Below are positions 47,300 to 57,361 of a stretch of DNA of 64,000 nt, piece after piece; position 1 is the stretch's first letter; each line of letters opens with the position of its first letter. A model generated the notes under the pieces. That model saw nothing but the letters and a program-made list of their open reading frames with translations. It did not search any database and was not told the origin of the DNA. The position numbers and the translations under genes are program-made. Where the stretch lies: contig JAJOZX010003216.1 in assembly GCA_023014485.1 (NCBI GenBank), forward strand, positions 372,001 to 436,000, in the 5' to 3' direction. This stretch comes from Bathynomus jamesi. Its lineage: Eukaryota > Arthropoda > Malacostraca > Isopoda > Cirolanidae.

Positions 47300-48025
47300 G
47301 TAATTCGTCTTTCAACTTTGGTTGAAACAATTCGACGCCAAACCGAATTTACGAAGTAAAAGTTGTGGTCCATTTAATTTAAGTTCTACATGTTGGAATA
47401 TGTTTCGTCGAAGGATGAAGCGAACTATTTCATGACATTTTTCGTTGTAGTAAACTCGGGGGGGAAAAAAGAACCTGGAATGGGAAAGATATTATCCAAT
47501 TATTTCATATTTTGAAAGTTTTTATAATTCGAAGTCACTGTGAAAATAGAAGATGCACTTTTCTGCGATTAAACAAATTCATTACAGTTAAGGGTTTTTC
47601 CCATTTTTTAAGTGTAAGTTTGGTGATCAGATTGATTTTGTATTATGAAATCTGTGTTTGTGTATTGTAATTGTAATGTTCGTGTACGGTGGGTAAACCC
47701 GTCTTGAAGGTCTTATTATGCTTTTCACTTTTAAATATGGAACTCGTTGCTTGAAAGAAAGTTTGAGAAATTTTATTTCTGAATAACTTAACATGTTAAT
47801 TTTTGCTTATTTTACGACTGGAGGCCGAATTGAGTTCTTTACTTAGAAAAGAATGACACGCTTGTATGCTGCAGCCATTCGAATAATTGCAGGAGTGGGA
47901 AGTGGGCCAGAAGATACAGGTTGATCCAGAAATTTTTGGACTAAGCCTAACATCAACATAGGTCAGAATCAGATGTTAACTTCGTTATCGTTCGTTAATT
48001 CAATGCATAATCTCCTCCTTTGCAG
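47300..48025 (+). other. CCAR1 intron f-g
   Basis: 726 bases; no repeat recognised. Confidence 0.75.
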
Positions 48026-48154
48026 GAAGACAACAAAGAGCATTCATTCGAAGTCTCTCTCTTTGCTGAACTCTTCAATGAGATGCTCATGAGAGACTTC
48101 GCGTTCAAGGTCTTCAGAGCTTTATTCGAGGCTCCAGATAAGATGAAAGAGGAG
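48026..48154 (+). CDS. CCAR1: CCAR1 exon g: conserved block, second half
   Basis: Acceptor CCTTTGCAG before 48026, donor GTCAGT at 48155; 43 codons. Encodes EDNKEHSFEVSLFAELFNEM and RDFAFKVFRALFEAPDK. Near-identical to vertebrate CCAR1 over the first 25 residues. Confidence 0.95.
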
Positions 48155-48329
48155 GTCAGTTCCTAGTTTGTTTCTCCCTCTTTATCTCTCTTTGTTTCTT
48201 TTATCTGAAGTGACATTCGTAATATGTATTAAAAATGTGAATTTGGGTGGGGGGGAGCCAAATTTTGAGACTGAGGGTTATTTAGTGTGATGAAGTATCA
48301 TAAAATGAAGTGGTTTTAATTATTTTCAG

Positions 48330-48563
48330 AAGAGAGAGAAGGAGAAAGAGAAAGAGAGAGAGAAAAAGGAAGAAAAAGAAGAGAAGGAGGAAAAGAAGGA
48401 GAAGAAAGAAGAGAGAGAAGAGAAAGAAGAGAAGGATGAAAGAGGAGAAAAGAAAAGTGAGAAGAAGAATAATGAGAAAGAAGAAGCGAAAGAGGAAAAA
48501 GAAATGAAGAAAGAAGAGTTTGAAGAGGAAGAAGAAATGGAAGAAGAATTTGAGGAAGATCTT
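48330..48563 (+). CDS. CCAR1: CCAR1 exon h: highly charged low-complexity region
   Basis: Acceptor ATTTTCAG before 48330, donor GTAAGA at 48564; 78 codons, almost all Lys, Glu or Arg with a few Asp/Asn and a Glu-rich end (EEFEEEEEMEEEFEEDL). Vertebrate CCAR1 has a K/D/E-rich region at the same place. Purine-only coding DNA here is slippage-prone, so exact length should vary between individuals. Confidence 0.88.
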
Positions 48564-48670
48564 GTAAGAACTATTTTCTCTCTCGCGTTCATCTCATTGT
48601 GTGAGTTATTAATACCCTAATACCCCAACATACCTTTTTTTATGCATATTGTGTTTTTGTTAAATTGCAG

Positions 48671-48937
48671 GATGAGGATGATTCGAAAGATGGGAATAAA
48701 GCGTGCGAGAGAGAGAAAGAGAGTAAAGAGAGCAAAGAGAGAGAGAGGAAGAAGGAGGAGAGGCGAGAGAGTAGGGAGAATCGTAGAGAGAAGAAAGAAA
48801 AGAAGAAGATGGTCACCGTCGATCCGCACCTCCTCCTCTCCTTCGTCTACTTCGATCAGACCCATACAGGATACATCGTCGACAAGGACCTCGAAGACAT
48901 CATTAACATACTCGGGTTGAATCTTTCAAGGGCGCAG
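48671..48937 (+). CDS. CCAR1: CCAR1 exon i: charged region and EF-hand-like block
   Basis: Acceptor AATTGCAG before 48671, donor GTACTA at 48938; 89 codons in phase 0. After a charged stretch it encodes MVTVDPHLLLSFVYFDQTHT, GYIVDKDLEDI and NILGLNLSRAQ, the EF-hand-like segment of CCAR1. The frame must continue into an exon right of the window or beyond the repeats; none was found on + up to 64000. Confidence 0.93.
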
Positions 48938-49084
48938 GTACTACTTCGAACTTGTTTAATTAGTGATCCCTACATATGACTACTTCAGTGTAGTTATTGT
49001 TAAGTAGTCATTATTCTGAATAGGCCAGTAGTGAGAATGAGGTTTTCTGAATATGTATATTTATAATGTTATAATGTTTCAGAC

Positions 49085-51418
49085 CAACAAAGACCCTAGG
49101 ATCCTGGTCTACCTAACTGTGTTCATAATTGTGTATTGTACATGTCCTCCGTGGTGGTGGAGGGGACCTACAATTTTACCTGGGTCCCGAACTACAAAGC
49201 CTTAATTTTACTACCTTAAACTATACTCAATCTATCAACATATGCATCCAATCGATTTTTAAACATGTTTATATACGTGCTACTAATTACTTCTACCGGC
49301 AAACTATTCCAGCTATTTACTATTCTATGCATAAAAAAGTTTTTGGCAACTGCTGTCTTGAACCTTCTACTTGTCAACTTACACCCGTTATTTCTAGTCC
49401 TATTATATTGAGATATTTCGAAAAAGCTATCTCTATCTACGTTATCGAACCCATTCATAATTTTGAAAACCTGGATTAGATCACCCCTCAGCCTTCTAGT
49501 CTCGAGTGTAGTCAATTTTAACTCCTTAATCCTATCCTTGTACGACTGACCTAAGCGACGGAATCATCTTAGTTGCTCGTCTTTGAACTCTTCTGAGTTT
49601 GTCTATATCTTTTCGCATATGCAGATTCCAAAATTGGATCACGTACTCCAAATGGGGTCTAACTAATGATTTATAAAGAGGAACTATAATATCATGCTAT
49701 TTGTACTCAAAATTCCGAGCTATAAAACCTAACACTTTGTTTGCTTTATTGACCACTGCTGAACTTTGTTTCGCTACTTTTAAATCACCAGTGACTATAA
49801 CTCCTAAATCTTTTTCCTGCTCTACGCTTGTTAACTCCTTCCCTGACATACTATACGCAAAATTACCATTATGCGAACCTACAGTATATGTAAAATTTTG
49901 CATTTATTGACGTTAAATCTCATTTGCCATGTGACTGACCAATCAACGATTTTATTCAGATCTTCCCCAGTTTTACCTTTATCTTCGTCATTAATCACCC
50001 TACCACCCAGCTTCGTGTCATCCGCAAACTTTGAAACTGTACTGACTAAGCTGACATCTAAATGGTTAATATATAACAGGGCTATTTAAAATGATTCACC
50101 TGATTTCAAATGAGAATATTTTTTAATGTTACAAATACAGTGTGATTTGTGATACATCAACCAAAAGAAAAACTGTCCAAATTTTGTCTCTCACCTCATA
50201 AATGCTCTGTGACTTCCCCTAGTTACACGAGCAACGTCGACACGATAGTCGAATTCCTCCCATACTCGTTCCAGCATGTCCGTTGTCACTGACTCTACGG
50301 CAGTAACAATGCGAGTTCGGAGCTCATCCAAAGATGTGGGCAATGGTGGCATGTACACAGTATCCTTAACGTACCCCCAAAGGAAGAAGTCGCACGGTGT
50401 AAGATCCGGCGACCTAGGGGGCCAGCTGTGGAGCACCAAGTCATGGGGCCCACTGCGACCAATCCAATGGCTTCTGCTGTGTGGATGCCATTTTCACACT
50501 GACTGTTTGTTGTTAGGCTAGGCCACGGCGTGACTTTGGAGCCCTCTCGCGGTGATCTTGTAAAACTCGGAGATTTCCTCTTTCATGTGGTGTATGCCCA
50601 GTTGATGCGTGGTTGATAGGTACGGAAGTATTCTCAGTTGAAATCGGATGAATCATTTTGAATAGCCCTGTATATAAGAAAAAGCAAGGGGCCCAATACA
50701 GAACCCTGAGGAACACCACTCGCTACATTAGCCCGACACAACTCCACTCTATCAATGACCACCCTCTGTTTCCTACCTCACAAACACTCTTCTATCCAAT
50801 TTATTACTACACCTCTGATTCCATGAGCCTTAGTTTTTTCAATGAGTCTTTTGTGCGGTACAGTGTCAAACACTTTTTGAAAATCTAAATACACTACATC
50901 AACCACACTTTGAAAAAATTCTAAAAGATTAGTTAAGCAAGATTTGTTTCACCTAAAACTGTGCTGCATATTTCTAACTAAGTTATGCAATTCTAAGTGT
51001 TTAACTATACAATCCCTAATTATTGATTCCAGTAGCTTACCTACAACAGACGTTAAACTGATTGGCCTATATTTTCCCTCCTCACCTTTATTGCCTTTCT
51101 TAAAGATAGGTGTTATATTTGCTAACTTGAAATTATCTGGTATGCACCCCTCAGAAATAGACGCATTAAAAATTGTTGTTAGTGGCACAACAATGCTATC
51201 TTTTAATTCTTTTAGTTGTATGGGATATATGGAATCCGGCCCTGGTGATTTACGCATTTTCATTTTATCAATATATCGCATTACCTCCTCTTCACTAACC
51301 ACAATATTATCCAAAATATTACCAGCATCAAAAGGTATGTCTATGACCGTTGGGATATTCATTACATCTTCTATAGTAAAACCTGGTGTAAAAAATTTGT
51401 TTAACAAGGTGAAATCAT
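49085..51418 (-). mobile_element. CR1-type LINE, 5'-truncated, split by a mariner
   Basis: Minus-strand frames: 51407-50949 (FFTPGFTIEDVMNIPTVID, MRKSPGPDSIYPIQLKEL, ITPIFKKGNKGEEGKYRPIS, LTSVVGKLLESIIRD), RT middle after 50948 (stops), AD motif region near 50030-49930, 49903-49697 and 49515-49216 (TTLETRRLRGDLIQVFKIMN, FFMHRIVNSWNSLPVEVISS). A mariner interrupts at 50077-50670 within the LIYIN motif. Lies downstream of CCAR1 exon i, in the next intron. Confidence 0.83.
50077..50670 (-). mobile_element. Short rosa-like mariner remnant
   Basis: Ends CAGGGCTATTTAAAATGATT mirrored at 50670, flanked by TATA-type sequence of the LINE. Minus-strand 50439-50191 reads SWPPRSPDLTPCDFFLWGYV and LPTSLDELRTRIVTAVESVT, the last catalytic Asp and C-terminus only. 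About 1 kb is deleted internally. Confidence 0.88.
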
Positions 51419-51898
51419 TCTAGTTCTGATAAAACCATCTCATGCTTCAAACCCAAATACCAAACTTGAAGAGTCTGTAACTAATTTAATACAATGCTCT
51501 ACATTCTGGGTATGATTGGGATAATTTGGAATGTTCAATGCGTTTTCTTTGATAGCTAAAATTTCTGCCTTTGTTAGCTTCAGACATGGGGTAATAGTAA
51601 TAGACTATTACAGGATTTTTCAAGTAATAGATTATTATTTTTTGGCTGTAATAGTAATAGTAATAAAAGGCAAAGTAATAGATAATAGTCTATTACTTTT
51701 CTATTACAGTGGCAATGGACATATTGTGTGAACAAAGAACTGAAAAATGAACAAATCTACTCTAAACTAAAATAAACATGTACGTGAACTTATATTGTGT
51801 CAAATTTTATCTTCAGTAAAGTAAAATTTATCAAGACCTACAGTCTCTGAAATTGTAATGATTTAGTAGAAACAAATATTTGTTATTTGGCTGCCGCT

Positions 51899-52570
51899 CA
51901 GCCTCATCCTGGATCCATGAGTGCAGTGCCCTCTGCCTTTAAGCCTCAGCCTGGATCCATGAGTGCAGAGCGCTCTGCCTCTCAGCCTCATCCTGGATCC
52001 ATGAGTGCAGAACCTTCTGCTTCTCAATCTTATCCTGGATCCCTGAATCCAGACATTGCTACATTGCCAGCTCAATACCATCTCACACAGGGTACCCCCC
52101 AAGGGACCTTGGTGAATTGGGAAGCTGGGAATGCAGTCAGGGGTCATGATGAGGAGGCATCTTGGACAGTGGTAGTAAGGAGGGGCCGGAAGCGAGCGAC
52201 CCCTTTGAGAACTGCAACCACTGCGGCAGCTAATGCTGGTGGTCCCTTAAGCGGGTCTGGTCCCCCTCATGCATCGGCTAGAGGGAGTCAGCCTGTGGCA
52301 AAGGCTGGCAGAGAATGGCGGGGTATCATTGGGGCTGACAAAACAGATCGTATGATGGCTGTACCACCGAAGATCGCAAACATTTTCGTCTTGAGATGTC
52401 AACCTGATCTTATGGCCGAGGAACTGCAGGCATTTGTAGAAGATAAAGTGAACCTTCATGTTACATGTAGGAAAATTGACTCCAGATGGACTACGTACAG
52501 TTCCTTTCAAGTTACAGCAGTCTGTGATGATCCAGGGGTATTTATGGATCCAGCAGTATGGCTGGAATGA
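51899..52570 (+). pseudogene. LINE ORF1-like protein with 42-bp repeats
   Basis: Open from about 51890 to 52570. It begins with 3.5 copies of a 14-residue unit (QPHPGSMSAVPSAF), encoded by 42-bp direct repeats at 51899-52048, then an Ala/Gly/Ser-rich basic stretch. A more compact part follows (MAVPPKIANIFVLRCQPDLM, VEDKVNLHVTCRKID, SSFQVTAVCDDPGVF) that looks like the nucleic-acid-binding core of LINE ORF1 proteins. No start codon is visible; the 5' end is cut by the hAT sequence. No zinc knuckle seen. Confidence 0.6.
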
Positions 52571-52779
52571 GTGTTTGTATGGTTGTTATTTGAGAAGAAG
52601 GGAAGAAAAACACCTGCAGCCCCTCTCGCAAGTGCTGGAGAGGGTAATTGTGGAGACATCATGCGTCGTACTGTGGAGGAAAATCCAGCTGGGTCTAATG
52701 CTGTAACTGCCATGCCTGGTATGAGTGGAATTCAATAGAGATGGCTAGCAGAACTCCTGCATCTTCTTAATTGCAACAT

Positions 52780-53700
52780 TCAAGGCAATTTCTTATAACT
52801 GTAGAGGCCTAAGCTTAGGCAATAACAGCAAACACAGGTGGATCATAACTGATAAGCTGTTAGAAGATGCTGATATTCTCTGTCTGCAGGAAACAGGACT
52901 TAAAGGACCTGAATAGCCCATCCAGTAACTTTCATGGGATAGGGGAGGCCACCAGAGATAAACAAGATGGTCTCCTTGTAGGCCACCCACCTGGTGGGGT
53001 AGCTATTCTCTGGAGGTTGGGGTATGGGAAATATATTAGTGAAATAAAACTTGATTTGAATTGGCTAACTGGAATAGAAATTTGTGTAGACAATAAAAAA
53101 TTTGTAATTCTGTGTATCTATATGCCTTTTCAGGCAATTGATAATGAAGAAGATTACCTCATTAAATTGGGGCAGGTCAGCAGTATTATTGATGAGTTGG
53201 ATAATGACATGTGTAGCTATTATTGGTGACTTTAATGATAATTCTTTGTTTAGCAACCACTTAAGGGCTATGTCGTGGCTGATGTTGTAACACCGCTTCC
53301 TGGAGATCAGCGAAGCTAAGTGACATTGGGTCTGGGTAGTAGTTGGATAGGAGTCCATCCTCTGCGCCCAGATTATGTAGCAACCTGTGGTTCAGATTCC
53401 ACATAAAGCTGTAGGTTGACTCTGTCATATGACCTTAGATATTGTGAAGGAGGTTAAACAACCTCAATTAAAAAAAATAATAAAGCAACCACTTAAAAGC
53501 CTTCTGTGAAGATAATAACTTGACCCTTTCATCCATGTGTAGTCTTCCTGGTGATAGCTTTACTTATGTTAGTGAGAGTTGGCACACCACCTCATGGTTG
53601 GACCATTGTATTTGTATGTTCATTATACACAGTGATTCACTGGCCTACTTGGTCAGTGCTCCAGACAACTATCTCTTAATCTTTTATGGGCCTCTTGTAT
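52780..53700 (+). pseudogene. LINE endonuclease domain, split by a SINE, RT absent
   Basis: Frames read ISYNCRGLSLGNN, DADILCLQETGL, VGHPPGGVAILWRLGYGKYI (52980), LCIYMPFQAIDNEEDYLIKL, IIGDFNDNSLFSNHL (53220-53260), then after the SINE FCEDNNLTLSSMCSLPGDSF, WLDHCICM. These are AP-endonuclease motifs (N..G, QE, GDFN). The domain breaks off at about 53700 and no RT follows, although LINE copies are usually truncated at the 5' end, not the 3' end. Related to, but not the same as, the LINE at 59462-62257. Confidence 0.7.
53265..53483 (+). mobile_element. 5S rRNA-derived SINE
   Basis: The first 110 bases follow 5S rRNA: GATCAGCGAAGCTAAGTGAC, GGGTCTGGGTAGTAGTTGGA and TAGGAG correspond to the internal A box/C box promoter region of 5S genes. 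The tail has TTCCACATAAAGCTGTAGGT and ends in an A-rich stretch. A 13-bp target duplication AGCAACCACTTAA (53252-53264, 53484-53496) proves retroposition into the LINE endonuclease frame. Confidence 0.9.
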
Positions 53701-55711
53701 AATGTTTGTACCTGTTGAATCTGAAATAGTGTTTGTTTGTTAACACCCTGCTTCTAATTGCATTTAAATAGACATAAAGATCCTTTTCAAATGAGTGAAG
53801 TACCCCACATACAATAGTAATAGATGACCAAGTAATAGTAATAAGTGAAAACTAAAGTTATAGTAATAGAAAGAATGAAAAGTAATAGTATTAGTAATAT
53901 TAATAGAAACCCAGTAATTGCCCCCATGTCTGGTTAGCTTCATTGTAAGAGGTGGCTCACATAGTTTAGTATCATTCCAATTAATTATTTCATTCCAGTC
54001 CTTTGCATCAAAATTAAGATTAGGAACCTTAAAATTTTGCAATTCTAAATTTGCAAGTCTCATTTTGCATACATGTCCATGATTTTGCTCACAGTTTTTT
54101 CACGTTTTTACCTAGCTGAGTCACACAACATTGCCAGAAGAATATATTCTGGGTGAGCAAAGTATGCATTTTGGTATATATACTTCTTAACAATTTTTAC
54201 TGATTTCTCTAAGCAGATGCTTAACCCTATTAATAGCAGAAAACACACGCCTTGGGCCATCTATGCAATTAGGTCTACACTTGATGTCAAACCAATTAGG
54301 ACCATAATTTGTCACGATCATGAATGTTATTGTGTGAAGATTTTTGTTGTTGTTGTTGGTTAGCCGATCAGCCCACCTTGATTGAGCAAGCTGGCAGCAT
54401 GCAGGTAACCATTTTCCTTCTCCAGAGTGGACTAGAGGTTCAGTGCACTAGTGATGTTGTGTTGTGTTCTATGTTGTGCTAGAGCGGTACAGTCTGTCAT
54501 AATGTGTTCAATTTTTTGTGGTGTGTCTTGGCACAGGTGGCAGGTGTTGTCATCTGTGGAGTTGTCTAGTCTGTGTTTATATGTCTTTAAGTTGGGGTGA
54601 TGTCCACATTGGAATCATGCTAAGTTAACTCAATCCGATCTGCTCAGACTGGTCTCTGACCTGTCAATGGGTGGTGGCTTCGCACCTAGGACCACATTCG
54701 GACCGAGTTGTGTCATTGCTTTGTGGGTTAGGTGTGTTTGTGTATGTGTTTTCTGTACTGTGTGATGTATGTGGGGCATGGTATGGAATGGAGTATTTGG
54801 TTATAATGTGTCTCTGGTGTTACCTTAATGGTGCGAGGTGTTGGTGCATGATTGTACATGTGGCAAGGGTGTTGTTGGGTTAGTTGTTGCTGCTGCTATG
54901 AATTGTGTTCCCCTCATATCTAAATGTTCCTTAACTTTCAGTATTTTTGTTTCTGTGTGCAGGTGTTCTATTGGTGGTGTTTGAGTACATCCTGCAATGA
55001 TACAAAGTGCATTGTTTTGTATTGTCTGTAAGGTGTTTATGTGTGTGTTTGAGATAATGGGTGTCCAGCACGGGTAAGCATAGTCCATAACTGAACGAAT
55101 ATATTGTTTGTATATGAGTGTTGTTGTTTCCTGCTCGTGTCCAAAGTTTGTGCCTGTTAGTACCCTAAGCATGTTAAGTCTTGACGTACATTTGTTTTTA
55201 ATGTCGTGAATGTGGTTTGCAAAAGATAATGATGTGTTGTATGTGACCCCAAGTATTTTGGTCCTGTGAGTGTGTGGAATGTTGATGTTGTTCAGTGTAA
55301 TCTGTGGAGTTAGCTGGTGTTCTTTTGTGTGGCTTGTAAGCAAGGTGATGGCTGGTGTTCTTTTGTGTGGCTTGTAAGCAAGGTGATGGTTGATTTTGTG
55401 GGTGCTAGTTTGAGTCTATTGTGTGTGAGCCAGTCTTGTATACTGTTCGTAGGTTATTTGTAGCAGTGTCGATGTTAGAATGATGTCATCTGCATATGAT
55501 GGTAAGGTAAGCTTGTTATCTATGAATGTTGGAATGTCATGCATGTATATGTTGAAGAGTGTTGGTGAGAGAACAGAACCTTGAGGGACCCCATTTGGAA
55601 AAAGCTTGTTTTTGGATGACTTGCCATTAAATGTGGCATGTGAGTATCTTCCTGAAAGATAGTTGCTCAGCCACGTTTTGGTGTTATTATGCATGTTTGT
55701 GTTCAGTATTT

Positions 55712-55726
<15 letters not shown>

Positions 55727-55766
<40 letters not shown>

Positions 55767-55768
55767 TG

Positions 55769-55821
<53 letters not shown>
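55727..55821. repeat. (TA)n microsatellite pair inside LINE
   Basis: Two TA tracts separated by CTGTA interrupt the RT reading frame; copy 1 also breaks at the same point but without the repeat. Confidence 0.95.
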
Positions 55822-55827
<6 letters not shown>

Positions 55828-56790
55828 GGAAGCGTGGGATAGCATCAAATACTTTACTGATGTCTATTTTTGCTAATAGTGTATGTTGAGCTGGTTGTCT
55901 GGAGTTGATGCCATCCATGATGTGCTGCGTGAGGTTAGTGAGTAATGTCATGGTTGAGTGGTGAGGTCTGAATCCATGTTGAGTAGGCAATAGTGGTATG
56001 TGTGGGTTGGTGATTTGTAAGATTAGTCTTTCTGTTACTTTGGAAGATGTGCATAGTAAAGTAATAGGTCTATAAGATGCTGGTTTTGTTGGATTTTTGT
56101 TTGGTTTGAGTAGTATAATAATTTTACCTTGTTTTCATATGTCGGGAATAATACAGTGTTGGTATGAATATGTGCTGATGTTTGTGAGAGCTAGTATTCC
56201 CTGTGGGCCCAAGTGTTTAAAGTGTATGTTAGATATGTTGTCTGGTCCAGTAGCCTTCGAATTCTTAATGTTTTTGATGATCTTGGTGGTCTGGTCTGTA
56301 TTGAAGGGTGTAATGGTCGTGTCGAGTGTGTAGGTTTTCTTGTGTTTGGCTGTTTGTCTGTCTGCGTGTTTCTGGTTGCGCTGTTTAAGTGACTTATCTT
56401 TGCGTAGGGATTAACTAGAATGTTAGCTTGTTGTGTATATGTTGGGATATTATTTTGGCTGCGACAGATAGCCATGTGAGAGATGTGAATGCCGCTGTTA
56501 GAGTGGGTAATGGTGTTTATAGTCTTGTATAGCCTGGATGTATCTGTGGAATGGTTTAGTGTTGTTATGAATTCGCTAAATGTTTGTTTGTTTTTCTTTA
56601 AGTTTGTTGTTTATTTCTGTGTTCAGCTGTTGTATCTGCTGTTTTATGGCTTCTGTGTGTTATGTTTGAGGTTGTTACATTGCCTTATGAGGTGGGCTAT
56701 TTCTCTAGTATAATTTAGGTTGTATTTCCTAATGTTGCCCTTGGGTATGTATTTGTTTGTATTATTGATGATCTGGTTAAATGTCTTGAG

Positions 56791-56837
56791 CAGGGTTGGC
56801 AAAAACCCAACTGGTTTTTGGGTTTTTGCCAACCCTG
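56791..56837. mobile_element. 47-bp hAT-type MITE
   Basis: CAGGGTTGGCAAAAACCCA mirrored around AACTGGTT, flanked by a perfect 8-bp duplication GTCTTGAG (56783-56790, 56838-56845). Among the shortest hAT-derived insertions one could expect. Confidence 0.92.
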
Positions 56838-57361
56838 GTCTTGAGTCCTAGGTGTTGTATTGATGTTTATGATGGGTGTGCTGTTTAATGTGGTGAATTG
56901 TTCCTCAGTCTGTATTTTGAACTGTTCCCAATCAGCTTTCTTGTAATTTCTGTAAGTGTGCCTGAGGCTGTTGGGACAGAGTGTAGAACGTGTTGTAATG
57001 ATGATGGGCAGGTGGTCTGATGACAGTTGTTTTTCCGTTCTCCAGTGTGTGTTGCTAGTGAGGGGGAACAGAATGTTATGACTGGGGAGGGGTTTGAGTA
57101 TCCTGCTTGATGTGGTATGTGTGTATGTTCTTCTGTATTGTTAAGAATGAAGAGGCTGTTTAGTTGTGTGGCTATGTTGGTGCCTCTGATGTTGCTTTGG
57201 TTGTGCAGGTACCAACTAGTGTCTTTAGCATTGAAGTCTCCTCCTAAGATGACATTAGTGAGAGAGGCCAGATTGTGTAACTGTGGATTGTAATTGGCTT
57301 CCACCTGAGGTGAACTATCTGGTGGGATGTAAATGTTGATGAGTGTTGTGTTGTGCGTGTG

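Larger units (their letters stand above)
51581..53932. mobile_element. Non-autonomous hAT element carrying a LINE fragment
   Basis: Ends CAGACATGGGG and CCCCCATGTCTG with a perfect 8-bp duplication GTTAGCTT (51573-51580, 53933-53940). The subterminal regions (51590-51720 and 53810-53915) are full of GTAATAGTAATAG units. The middle holds LINE ORF1 and endonuclease coding with a 5S SINE inside. No transposase coding. Confidence 0.92.
51420..54325 (-). pseudogene. hAT-like DDE transposase fragment split by a 2.35-kb hAT element
   Basis: Minus strand from about 54320 reads GPNWFDIKCRPNCID, NAYFAHPEYILLAM, then LANLELQNFKVPNLNFDAKD and WNDTKLCEPPLTMKLT to 53941. It resumes at 51572 with ILAIKENALNIPNYPNHTQN and VEHCIKLVTDSSSLVFGFEA (late Glu), TGA, then DGFIRT. 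These match the C-terminal half of the subfamily copy at 39724-41871. The N-terminal half and the catalytic Asp blocks are missing. Confidence 0.75.
54347..57361 (-). mobile_element. Jockey-like LINE, copy 2
   Basis: Parallel to copy 1 at 21753-25166 from its 3' (AAC)n end to the endonuclease. Minus-strand frames: 57367-56885 (INIYIPPDSSPQVEANYNPQ, NVILGGDFNAKDTSWYLHNQ), 55990-55850 (QHGFRPHHSTMTLLTNLTQH, IDISKVFDAIPRFPLI), 55694-55500 (WLSNYLSGRYSHATFNGKSS, VPQGSVLSPTLFNIYMHDIP, LPSYADDIILTST: catalytic YADD intact) and 55343-54825 (ILGVTYNTSLSFANHI, YIRSVMDYAYPCWTPIIS). A 34-bp duplication lies at about 55316-55388. A TA tract (55727-55821) and a 47-bp MITE (56791-56837) interrupt it. Confidence 0.85.

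Noticed and set aside
48326..48592. Minus-strand Ser/Phe-rich open frame
   Set aside because: Antisense of the Lys/Glu-rich CCAR1 exon h, whose splice sites and frame are convincing.
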